A stretch of 64,000 bases of DNA. Source: Beroe forskalii (Eukaryota > Ctenophora > Nuda > Beroida > Beroidae). The notes under the pieces are model-generated. The model saw only the letters and a program-made list of their open reading frames with translations. It searched no databases and was not told the origin of the DNA. Positions 12,056-21,759 of the stretch are shown in pieces. Where the stretch lies: assembly GCA_011033025.1 (NCBI GenBank), contig WFMF01000327.1, positions 124,001 to 188,000 on the forward strand, in the 5' to 3' direction. How positions within the stretch are numbered: the first letter of the stretch is position 1; each line of letters begins with the position of its first letter. Made by a program: the position numbers and the translations under genes.

Positions 12056-14194
12056 TAGGGTTTATAGTTAGGGTTAGTGGTTAGTGGTTAGTTAGGGTTA
12101 GGGTAAGGGTTAGGGGTTGAGGTTAGTGGTTAAAGGTAAATAGACAAGTGGTTAAGGTTATGGTTAATGGTTAGGGTTAGTGGTTGGATTAGGGTTAGTG
12201 GTCAGGGTTATAACCCAACCCTAACCACAGGTCACCCTTAGTGGTGAAACTTAGTGGTTGGGGTTTAACCATAGGGTTAGGTTTTAGTTAGGGGTTAGGG
12301 TTAGGGTTAGGGTTAGGGGTTAGGGTTTGGGTTTTAGTTTAGGTAAGGGTTGACCACAAAAGGGTTAACCAAGTTAAATGTTTAGGGTTAGTGGTTAGGT
12401 TTAGGGTTGAGGTTAGTTAAGGTTCACCACTGAGGGTTACCACTAACCCTTAGGGATAACCACATAGTGGTTAGGGTTAGTGGTTAACCACTAGTGGTTA
12501 ACCCCTTAGTTAGTGAACCACTAACCACTAACCCTAGGGTTAAACCCTAGTGGTTAACCCTAGGGTTAAGGTTAGTGGTTAGGGTCATGGTTAGTGGTTA
12601 GGGTTAGTGGTTAGGTTTAGGGTAAGGGTTAGTGGTTAGGGTTAGGGTTTGTAAATGTTCACTTATGTGTCATGTTTTCAGTGATTTTTTGAGTGATTGA
12701 GACCAAAAAATAAATCAATTTTCGGAAAAATTACTCAAAGGGGACAAAATTAGGGTTAGTGATTAATGTTAGTGCTTAAGGTTATGGTTAATGGTTAGGG
12801 TTAGTGGTTGGATTAGGGTTAGTGGTCAGGGTTAGTGGTTAGGGTTAGGGTAAGGGTTAGTGGCTAGGGTTAGTGGTCAAGTTAGTGGTGAGGGTTAGTG
12901 GTTAAATAAATTAATTTTCGGAAAAATTAGGGTTTGGGTTAGGGTTAAAAAATTAGGGTTAATGGGTTAAATGTTAGAGGTTAGGTTAGGGTTAAATGGT
13001 TGGGGTTAACCATAGGGTTGTGGGTTAGGGTTAGTTAGTGGTTAGGGTTGCGGGTTTTGGTTAAAATTAATTCTTAAAAAGGCGACCCAGAAGGGTTAGG
13101 GTTAGTGGAAATTTAGGTTAGGGTTAGGGTTAGGGTTAGGGTTAAGGTTAGGGTTAAACAATGGTTATGGTTAGGGTTAGGGTTAGGGTTAGTAGTTAGG
13201 GTTAGGGTTGGTGGTTAGGGTTAGGTAAGGGTAAGGGGTTCGGTTAGGGTTAGTAAACAATAGGGTTAGGGTTGCGGGTTAGTGGTTAGGTTAAGGTTAG
13301 GGTTAGGGTAAGGGTTAGGGTTAGGGTTAGTGGTTAGGGTTAGTGGTTAAGGGTTGGGGTAAGGTTATGGTTAGGGGTTAGGGTTTGGCGTGTAATGTTC
13401 ACGCACTATGTGTCCATTTTGAGTGATTGAGACCAAAAAATAAATCAATTTTCGTTAAAATCACTCAAAAAGGGTTAGGGTTAAATTGGGTTGAGCGATT
13501 TTCATTTTTTATAAAAAATATATCACTCAATTGGGACTTTAGGGTTAAATGTTTGGTGTGGTATCATATTCCCAAGTATCGGGTTTTGAATGTGATATCA
13601 CATTTAAAAGGGTTAGGGTTATCCTATAGGGTTAGGGTTCTCAATTCAACTGGGCATTGATTATTCCCCGGTAGGGGTTAGTGGTTATTTTAGGGTTAGG
13701 GTTAGTGGTTAGGTTTAGGGTTAGTTGTTAGGGTTAGATTTAGGGTTAAGGTTAGGGTTTAGGGTTAGGGTTAGGGGGTAGGGTTAGGGTTAGGGGTTGG
13801 TTAGGGTTAGGGTTTGTTAGGGGTAGGGTTAGGGTTAGGGGTTAATCGCACTTTAGTGGTTAGGGTTAGGGTTAGGGTTAGGGTTAGTGGTTAGGGTTAG
13901 TGGTTAGGGTTAGTGGTTAGGGTTAGTGGTTAGGGTTAGTGGTTAGTGGTTAGGGTTAGGGTTAGGGGTTGTAAATGTTCAGGGTTGGTGGTTAGGTTTA
14001 TGTGTCCGTTTTTAGTGATTGAGACCAAAAAATAAATCAATTTTCGGAAAAATTACTCAAAGGGGACAAAATTAGGGTTAGTGATTAATGTTAGTGCTTA
14101 AGGTTATGGTTAATGGTTAGGGTTAGTGGTTGGGTTAGGGTTAGTGGTCAGGGTTAGTGGTTAGGGTTGGGGTAAGGGTTAGTGGTTAGGGTTA

Positions 14195-14560
14195 GGGTTT
14201 GGCATGTAAATGTTCACGCACTATGTGTCCGTTTTGAGTGATTGAGACCAAAAAATAAATCAATTTTCGGAAAAATTACTCAAAGGGGACAAAATGTCCC
14301 TTTTGAGCGATTTTCATTTTAAAAAAATATATCACTCAATTGGGACTTTGGGACAAGTGTTTGGAGTGTGGTATCATATTCCCAAGTGTTTGGAGTGCAA
14401 TATCGCATTCCCAAGTATTTTGAATGTGATATCACATTTAAAAGTGGCAAAAAATCAATGCATATTGAAATATCCTATGGGAATTCTCAATTCACATTGA
14501 TTATTCCCATAGAGCATTGATTTTTCCAATGGGAATTCTCAACTGGGCAGGATTAGGGTT
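14195..14560. repeat. X unit, inverted, full copy
   Basis: Reverse complement of 10315-10677 with few differences. Confidence 0.85.
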
Positions 14561-14872
14561 AGTGAGTAGGGTTTATAGTTAGGGTTAGTGGTTAGTGGTT
14601 AGGGTTAGGGTTAGGGTTAGGGTTGGGGTTAGTGGTTAAGGTAAGTAGACAAGTGGTTAAGGTTATGGTTAATGGTTAGGGTTAGTGGTTGGATTAGGGT
14701 TAGTGGTCAGGGTTAGTGGTTAGGGTTAGGGTAAGGGTTAGTGGCTAGGGTTAGTGGTCAAGTTAGTGGTGAGGGTTAGTGGTTAGGGTTTTGGTTAGGG
14801 TTAGTGGTTAGGGTTAGGGTTAGGGTTAGGGTTAGGGTTAGAGGACATAGTGGTTAAAAATAGTGGTTAGGG

Positions 14873-15592
14873 TTGGTTGCTTAAACCCCAGCATCAGACA
14901 AAAAATAAATGAATTTCACGTCCCTTTTAAGAATTTCATGTCCTGAATGATGGATTTGTTATTTTTGTGCACCATGTCTATTTTGAGGAATTTATCGACT
15001 AAATAGCAACCGGCTGAAGCCACATTTTGGTGGCTTAAGCCACAATGTCAGTGTATACTATGAGCTAGAGTCCGTTTTGAAGAATTTTTTGTCACTTTTG
15101 ACGAATTTCTTGTCCTTTTTGATGATTTTCTATGCTTTTTGAGAATATTGTCCGTTTTGAGGAAATTATTGGCCAAGTGCCACCTAGTGCCACCTTGTGC
15201 CACCAGCAAAGAACATTGTATCACTCAATGTGGACAACATGTCCCAAATGAGGAATTTCGTTGGCAAATTTGACAAAATCACTCTTTCAGGACATATTGT
15301 CCGCTTTGAGGGATACCTGAAAATGATGATCGCTCAAATCGGACCTGTCATTTTTGAGGAAAAAGGTGTGGTACTTTTGAGGAATTCCAAAAACTTTAGA
15401 AAAAACTTAAAAAAATGAAAATGTAGACTAAACGTGAGGATATGTCCCAATTGAGTGATATTTTTTTAAGAAAAAATGAAAATCGCTCAAAGGGACATTT
15501 TGTCCCCTTTGAGTAATTTTTCGAAAATTGATTTATTTTTGGTCTCAATCCTCAAAACGGACACATGGTCTGTGCACGATTTCATGCCAAAA
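14873..15592. repeat. Y unit, copy 1
   Basis: About 720 bases nearly identical to 37923-38635. It is made of loosely periodic words such as GTCCGTTTTGAGGAA and GTGCCACCTTGTGCCACC, and shares its right end with X (AATTTTTCGAAAATTGATTT followed by AAACGGACACATGG). The 73-codon ORF at 15197-15418 recurs in copy 2, which follows from the duplication and does not prove coding. Confidence 0.85.
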
Positions 15593-16230
15593 TAATCCTC
15601 TGACTGATTGCAGGGTGAAAGGATGTTTACGGCAACTGATTATTTTGGGTTGTTACATTTCATGTTTTATGTTGGGCTGTTATATGTTATAGTAGTCTCA
15701 CGACAAGTTTTGACCGATTTAAAGGGTAGTACTATATGCGTAGAGTCGTGTTCTACCCGCGCTTTATATCATGTGTTTGTTATGACACACCAATTTAAAT
15801 ACATCTCTACGACCTTTGCTTTTGCGTTACAAAATGTGCATATCTCCGAGGTTTTTGAGCAAACTTGATGAAACTTTCAGGATATTTAGAGCTTCATAAA
15901 AGCAACATCTCAGTGAAGTTTAGATTCATTTTGAGCTCCAGAAGCGGAGTTATGACCGAAAAGCCAGTTGTTAAGCGGTAACTTTAAAACAAAACACCGG
16001 TTTTATCTGTCATATCTCAATTTCTGAGGGTCAGAAATGTTAGCTACTCCAGGAATGTATTGGTCATATCTTGCCCGTAATATCCTGAAAGTTTGATCAA
16101 AATTGCTCAAAAACGGCTGAGTTATACGCTTTTTTGTTTTGTGTTAACAAGCATTTTCTATTATTACCATATAAGGTAATGTGTGCTTGTTGTGTACAGG
16201 GTGTGTCTTTGTACACCGTTCGACTACTAT
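15593..16230. other. No gene recognised
   Basis: An 86-codon ORF at 15608-15868 has no identifiable domain, and the sequence after it has stops in all frames. It may be the remains of an old element; nothing further can be supported. Confidence 0.45.
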
Positions 16231-16422
16231 AGTACTTTAGAGGCTCAGACTCACATGAAATATGATTTAGAGCACTCGGCTCAGCTTCGCTTCGCCTCGC
16301 ACTCTAAATTATTTAAATGTCTCCAGCTACGCTGTCGACATTTAAATATTATATAGAGCCCTGCTCTCGCAGGGCTCTATATTGTCTGCGTGTTCATCTT
16401 ACGCCTCTAAAGTACATATAAT
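16231..16422. mobile_element. Fold-back element with three internal hairpins
   Basis: GTACTTTAGAGGC at the left returns inverted as GCCTCTAAAGTAC at the right. Between the ends lie three consecutive hairpins: ATTTAGAGCAC..., ATTTAAATGTC..., and ATATAGAGCCCTG... with its exact complement. No frame. It resembles a small non-autonomous fold-back element. Confidence 0.6.
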
Positions 16423-16503
16423 TTTCAAGATATTAGTTCCTATTAGTTCCTTCAAGATACTAGATATTATTTTTCTAGAACTTGTTTCATATTATAAATT
16501 GAA

Positions 16504-16642
16504 ACGAAAATTGCTATTGATACATAAAATATAATAAATCTCAGTATGAGTTACAATGAGTATATTAGTTCCTTCAAGATACGAAAATTGCTATTGATAC
16601 ATAAAATATAATAAATCTCAGTATGAGTTACAATGAGTATAA
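16504..16642. repeat. 62-bp direct repeat, two copies
   Basis: The segments at 16504-16565 and 16581-16642 are identical over about 60 bases (ACGAAAATTGCTATTGATAC onward). ATTAGTTCCTTCAAGATAC also recurs between them and at 16443. Confidence 0.8.
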
Positions 16643-16714
16643 TGTATACTGTAATATCAAATCCAATAAGAATATTTAGAAACTGCTACATGTAAACAAT
16701 ACTGCTCTGAACAT

Positions 16715-17650
16715 TCACTTGTAAAGGGTGCCGGCTCGTCGTGCCTGACGAATACCGACAGCGTTAGCAGGATCAGCAAAGGCCTCCTTGCATCTGGTGT
16801 TGAGGATCTTCAGAGTAGATTTGGTGTTTGCGTCGTCCTTGATGTCGTCGTATATGGTCTCAAACTGCTGTCTGTTCACAATTCTCAACTCCGTGATGAA
16901 CCGGGTGTCTGTGAATGTAGATGAGGGAACTTTCACCAGTCTGAGATTGGCTGAGAGACTGTTGGAAGGGTGACTCTTCTGCGCGCGCACCATCTGGATG
17001 TAGCGGGTGTGAAGAGGGATAAGGTCGTCGAAGGTAGCCTTCTTCGTCGCGGTGGAGGGGGCATCGGCTGGGGGAGGTGGTGAAGTAGGAGCAGGGGGTT
17101 GGGGTGTAGCTCGGCGTGGCGAAGGGGCTGGATCAGGTTGGGTTGGAGCGGCGGGTGCAGGATCAGGCTGAGAGACAGGGACCAAGGGCGGGAGAGGTGG
17201 GAGAGATCCACAAGTACAGTCAAGAGGGGAAGTCTGTGTCTGCCCATCTCTGTAGTTGCGGTGGGTAGCAAGCCTTGCTTGTCGGACTGGACAGTTGAGA
17301 GGGTCGTGTCTGACTTCGCATACGGCACAGATGTCGGGGACTGTTCTCCTGAGGATGCCATGTCTCGTAGAACTGGTACCAGTAGAAACTGTGGCAGTGG
17401 TGGGTGCTGTGGGGCGTAGTGGAGAGGTAGATGAGGATGTCGTAGAGGAGGTAAGTGTAGGAGGAGAGGTGGGTGGAGCAGGAGGGGTGGGTGGAGCAGT
17501 AGAGTTGGGTGGAGCAGGAGAGGTGGGTTGAGTAGGAGATGTAGTCTGTGTAGGTGGACTGGAAGGGGGTGGAAGAGGGGCCATTCGAAGAGGTGGTAGA
17601 TTCATCATCTTTTTCTGGAACTGTGTTCGTCTTAGATGTGGTCTTGTCAT
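16715..17650 (-). CDS. Proline-rich protein with a zinc-knuckle-like motif, unknown
   Basis: A 311-codon ORF, the longest in the repeat domain. Residues about 20-100 are rich in P, T and S and disordered in character. Near residue 107 there is CAVCEVRHDPLNC, a C-x2-C-x3-H-x4-C set one residue shorter than a retroviral-type CCHC knuckle, with further C-T-C residues near 145. Another proline-rich linker follows, then a folded-looking C-terminal third (from FDDLIPLHTRY to the basic end RQARRAGTLYK). GC content and C-rich codons contrast with the surroundings and resemble the reverse transcriptase fragment at 1-460, so it may be a retroelement ORF1 or gag-like protein; a host gene is also possible. 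A TATA box lies just upstream. No homologue was recognised. Confidence 0.55.
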   Translation of the reverse strand: MTRPHLRRTQFQKKMMNLPPLRMAPLPPPSSPPTQTTSPTQPTSPAPPNSTAPPTPPAPPTSPPTLTSSTTSSSTSPLRPTAPTTATVSTGTSSTRHGILRRTVPDICAVCEVRHDPLNCPVRQARLATHRNYRDGQTQTSPLDCTCGSLPPLPPLVPVSQPDPAPAAPTQPDPAPSPRRATPQPPAPTSPPPPADAPSTATKKATFDDLIPLHTRYIQMVRAQKSHPSNSLSANLRLVKVPSSTFTDTRFITELRIVNRQQFETIYDDIKDDANTKSTLKILNTRCKEAFADPANAVGIRQARRAGTLYK

Positions 17651-18109
17651 AAAGAAACTGGATAAACAGAACCCTCCGCCAAGCTATTTATACAGTGAGG
17701 GTGGTGATCATGTGACACCATAACGCCTTTCATTAACGAGAGGTGATGTGATACGAGACCATTCATATGGCGAGATATGGGATCCTTAACGAGATGCGAT
17801 GGGATATGAGACCTTGCACACGTTCAGTTGGCTACTATTCGGTTCAGATCATGTGATGAGGCATCTTCACGTAAGACACGTGAGTGAATGCGATCCCAAG
17901 TAGGATCAGAGCGATGTTCTTATCTTGATGACGCGAGATACGTAGGTATACCGCGAGAATACGTTAACCCACTAATGCACCGATTGAGAGGCAGTCCTGA
18001 AAATTTGGATACGCTGATTTCAAATATTTTGCTCTTAATACTGTCAGATGCCCGAGAAGGAAGGCAAACGAAGGTTTGGAGAAGGAAGGCAAAGGGGTGT
18101 TGGAGTAGG
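17651..18109. other. Upstream region with a repeated 30-bp motif
   Basis: Two similar motifs at 17732-17760 and 17784-17813 share TTAACGAGA, GATGTGATA/GATGGGATA and GAGACC. They sit 90-160 bases upstream of the TATA box and may be promoter elements. No gene was seen in the rest. Confidence 0.4.
17684..17692 (-). promoter_or_regulatory. TATA box for the ORF at 16715-17650
   Basis: On the minus strand TATAAATAG lies about 34-42 bases before the ATG. That would place a start site about 25-30 bases downstream, leaving a very short leader. The match is strong, but no transcript evidence is available. Confidence 0.5.
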
Positions 18110-18320
18110 GGTTACCCGGCCGGCTAACCGGCTGGCCGGTCGGCTAGCCGGTTAGCTTACCGGCTAGCCGGTTGGCTACCGCTAACCGGCCAGCTAGCCG
18201 ACCGGCTAACCGACCGGCTAGCCGGCCGGCTAACTAGCAAGCCGGGCGGCTAGCCGACCGGCTGATTGACTAGCGGTTAGCTCACCGGCTGGCCGAGCCG
18301 GCTAATACAAGACCAGATCG
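18110..18320. repeat. CCGGCTAG-type palindromic short repeat
   Basis: About 200 bases of overlapping CCGGCTAGCCGG, GCCGGCTAAC and similar self-complementary words, the same type as at 5376-5490. It could form many alternative hairpins. Confidence 0.75.
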
Positions 18321-19199
18321 TCTCCAAACAGTGCTCAATCTTCATTTGGCCTGCTGGCCAGTCGGCTAAGCCAGTACCCATTACTTCGTTTCTATGGTCA
18401 GTACATTAAAACATCGCTAACCATGAGTTGTGAGATAGTTGGTTCGTTAAGAGAGATCCCACCCAGTTGTTTCTCCAGATCTGAAATAGGTGTGTTTTGA
18501 GGAACATTCGAGTAGGGGCCGTGATGGTCCTGGGATCTGATGACTTATTAGCTCATCTGAAAGTACTTGTCAAGCTGATCATCATGGTTTTTGTCCGAAA
18601 TTCTAACATGATTTTAAGTGGGTTAACGAGGCACTTGAAAATCGGCTAAAACCAGTCACGTGATACACCACGCTACTCTCTCCGTAACATAACCTCTCAT
18701 CAGAGCTAATGATATGGTGCTCACGCCCGCCCTCTCGCAGCACTAATTGCATCAGCATATGCGATCATACCCATCATAATTATGCAGTACCGGCCCTTCC
18801 ACTTCCAATGAGGAAGTTGTTTGTCTTCCATTCGAAACCTAATTAAATGGCGAGCAGAATGTGTGTACTGAGTGTGGATGGTGTTAACATTATTACAACA
18901 CAGCGCTGTTGTAATAATTGATATTCGAACCACTACATTGCCCGAATATTTCGAAGTTTCAAAGATTCAGGGAGAAGCTAAAAATAATAGGGGTTAGAAA
19001 TAATAGTTTTTATGAAGTTCGACTTGGAGCTGGTAATGGTACCTTATCTGAGTTTCGATTTTTATTTCAGGGGAATGTGAAGAAGAATTCAATCTCTTAT
19101 ACTTTAACTTACTGCGTGGTCAGTAGGTATACTCAGTTGGTGTATTGGTATCTTAATCTAGTCTGGCTCGTGATCGAAAGATCCCGAATCGATTCTTGA
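18321..19199. other. No gene recognised
   Basis: Mixed-composition sequence. The only structure seen is a near-palindrome at 18887-18918 (arms ATTATTACAACA). Short ORFs on both strands lack recognisable features. Confidence 0.5.
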
Positions 19200-19430
19200 C
19201 GTTGACACCCGCTGACAAAAGCTTTGAAACCCCAAATTTTTGACGGGACCCCCTTTTGCATGACGTAACTCCTCAAAAATTAGACTTCCCCCGCAGCGAA
19301 AGCTTTCGTGCCATACCAACTCTATGACGTTGATACCACTCAGCATCTAATTCAGCATGATGAATCACCGCATATGCATGATGCAACTATATGAAGTCAT
19401 CAGTTCCGCCCACTAGTTCGAGAAGACTCC
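19200..19430. repeat. 56-bp-type repeat block (left)
   Basis: Diverged copies of a unit holding CCAACTCTATGACGTTGAC and a GCATGACGAA word. Related blocks lie at 19905-20039 and 21021-21180. The copies bracket the hAT-like element, which inserted into one of them. Confidence 0.7.
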
Positions 19431-19695
19431 ACCCATCCAGATGATGACTTCGCCCACCAACCAGAAGACCCCACCCTCCTCCAGATGAAAATAACCAGAA
19501 GACCCCACCCTCCTCCAGATGAAAAGAACCAGAAGACTTCAACCTTCCTCTAGATGACACGAACCAGAAGACCCCACCCTTCCTCCAAATGACACGAACC
19601 AGAAGACACAAACCAGAAGAACCAGAAGGTTGGGGTCTTCTGGTTCGTGTCATCTGGAGGCTCCAGATGACACGAACCAGAAGACCCCACCCTTC
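19431..19695. repeat. 35-bp minisatellite (left)
   Basis: Tandem copies of a unit containing ACCAGAAGACCCCACCC and TCCTCCAGATGA. The same array with the same left flank recurs at 21240-21525. Near 19625-19665 part of the unit is inverted. ORFs through it follow from the periodicity and are not treated as genes. Confidence 0.85.
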
Positions 19696-19702
19696 CTCCT
19701 TG

Positions 19703-19830
19703 CTTACAACGGTACCTTGCTAACAACGGTACCTTGCTAACAAAGGTACCTTTTTGACAACGGTACCTTTTTAACAACAGTACTTTATTAACAACGGTAC
19801 CTTTTTAACAACGACACATTATTAGCGACA
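19703..19830. repeat. 17-bp tandem repeat
   Basis: About six copies of a unit with AACAACGGTACCTT, decaying to the right. Confidence 0.8.
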
Positions 19831-19904
19831 CGTTAGTAATTATTAGCAGAGCAATGAAGACTAGGAAACTTAATCGAACTAATGATCAGAGCTGCTGTAC
19901 ATGC

Positions 19905-20039
19905 CTTTATATATGGCGTTGACACCACTCAGTACCCAATCAAGCATGACGAATAGCGTTACGAGTATATACCAACTCTATGACGTTGACACCACTTTGC
20001 ATGACGAATAGCGTTACGTGCACATACCAACTCTATGAC
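19905..20039. repeat. 56-bp repeat block adjoining the hAT-like element
   Basis: Two to three units of the CTCTATGACGTTGACACCAC type; the last is cut after TCTATGAC by the inserted element and resumes at 21021. Confidence 0.75.
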
Positions 20040-21020
20040 TAGGGTTACCGAATATATTCGAAAGTATTCGAAACTTGGGTTCGATATTCGAATATTCGTT
20101 ATTCGGTCGGATCGAATATTTTGATATTCGCCCTGATTCGATATTCGTAGAATATTCGATATTCGATATTCGATATTCGAAAGTTTCGAATATCAGGGTA
20201 TTCGAAAAAGTATTCGATATTCGGTATTCGGTATTCGCTCGAGCGAATATCGAATATCGAATATCGAATACTTGACACTAACAACTATTCGATATTCGGT
20301 ATTCGATATTCGATCGAACGAATATCGAATCTTCGAATACCGAATACATGGAATTTACTATTCGATATTCGATATTCGATTGAGCGAATATCGAATCATC
20401 GAATATCGAATACTTGGAATTTTACTATTCGATATTCGATATTCGATATTCGATTAAGGCGAATATCGAATCATCGAACTACCGAATAAATAACGAATAT
20501 ATTCGAATATATTCGAAAATATTCGAAAAAATTCGAATATATTCGAATATATTCGAAAATATTCGGTATTCGAATATCGAATAGTGAAATTCCAAGTATT
20601 CGATATTCGAAGATTCGATATTCGCTCAATCGAATATCGAATATCGAATATCGAATAGTAAAATTGCAAGTATTCGATATTCGATGATTCGATATTCGCT
20701 CAATCGAATATCGAATATCGAATATCGAATACTTCTTCGAATATCATGATATTCGAAACTTTCGAATATCGAATATCGAATATCGAATACTGAGCGAATA
20801 TCGAATCGCATCGAATATCCCAAATATTCGAAACTTTCGAATATCGAATATCGAATATCGAATACTGAGCGAATATCGAATAGTTTCGAATATCATGATA
20901 TTCGAACAGCTTCGAATATCGAATATCAAATACCTATTTTTGATATTCGATGATTCGATATTCGAAGATCGAATTTCGAATATTTCGAATATCGAATATT
21001 TGCCCGATTCGGTAACCCTA
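20040..21020. mobile_element. hAT-like non-autonomous element
   Basis: 981 bases with 14-bp terminal inverted repeats TAGGGTTACCGAAT and an 8-bp target duplication TCTATGAC at 20032-20039 and 21021-21028. The intact target is readable in the neighbouring 56-bp repeat. An 8-bp duplication with C/TAGGG-type ends is the hAT signature. The interior is almost wholly TATTCGATATTCG and its complement, so the element can fold on itself throughout. No transposase remains; ORFs in it are repeat translations. Confidence 0.8.
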
Positions 21021-21239
21021 TCTATGACGTTGACACCACTCTGCATGACGAATAGCGTTACGTGCACATACCAACTCTATGACGTTGACACCACTTTGCA
21101 TGACGAAAAGCGTTACGTGGATATACCAACTCAATGACATTGACACCACAAAGCATCTAATTCAGCATGACGAATCAACGCATTTGCATTATGCACATTC
21201 CACATACAAACTATATGAAGCCATCAGTTCCGCCCACCA
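21021..21239. repeat. 56-bp repeat block (right)
   Basis: Continuation of the block interrupted by the element: about three units ending in a GCATGACGAATCAACGCA word, followed by sequence parallel to 19340-19430. Confidence 0.7.
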
Positions 21240-21525
21240 GTTCGAGAAGACTCCACCCTTCCAGATGATGACATTGCCCACCAGCCAGAAGACCCCACCC
21301 TTCCTCCAGATGACACGAACCAGAAGACCCCCTTCCTCCAGATGAAACGAACCAGAAGACCCCGCCCTTCCTCCAGACGACACGAACTAGAAGACCCCAC
21401 CCTTCCTCCAGATGATACGAACCAGAAGACCCCACACTTCCTCCGGATGATACGAACCAGAAGACCCCACCCTTCCTCCAGATGACACGAACCAGAAGAC
21501 CCCACCCTTCCTCCAGATGACGCCT
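21240..21525. repeat. 35-bp minisatellite (right)
   Basis: About seven tidy copies of the same unit as 19431-19695. Confidence 0.85.
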
Positions 21526-21759
21526 TTTGTTTGTATTAAAATGATACCAACTGTAATTGAAAAACGAACCGCTAGCTAACAAGCGTGAACGCCTAAAACA
21601 CGGAAGTGCCGACAATCGAATCTGGTCGGGGTCTTCAGACTATCAAATTTGAATCATTTGTGATGCTATATATCTAGCAGTGACGGGTCTGTTAGAAGGA
21701 TTAAGCCCATTAAGTTACCCGTCCCTTTTGAGGATTTTTTTGTCCCTTTTGAGGAAAAT
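21526..21759. other. Spacer, no gene seen
   Basis: Sequence between the minisatellite and the second 1.74-kb unit; its last 40 bases already carry GTCCCTTTTGAGGA words. Confidence 0.5.

Larger units (their letters stand above)
11821..14872. repeat. Degenerate telomere-like array, TTAGGG on plus strand
   Basis: From about 12.05 kb the plus strand reads TTAGGG with TTAGTGG variants, the reverse of the array to its left. It includes inverted X copies at 11822-12055 and 14195-14560, short X ends near 12650-12755 and 13970-14075, and a chimeric X copy at 13380-13670. Between 12.2 and 12.56 kb the strand flips every few tens of bases. Confidence 0.85.

Noticed and set aside
16933-17531. Overlapping ORFs on both strands inside 16715-17650
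   Set aside because: They are shadows of the longer minus-strand frame, favoured by its GC-rich codons.
20075-21137. ORFs through the hAT-like element
   Set aside because: They are translations of TATTCGA repeats (I-R-Y-S-I-F-D), open on both strands.
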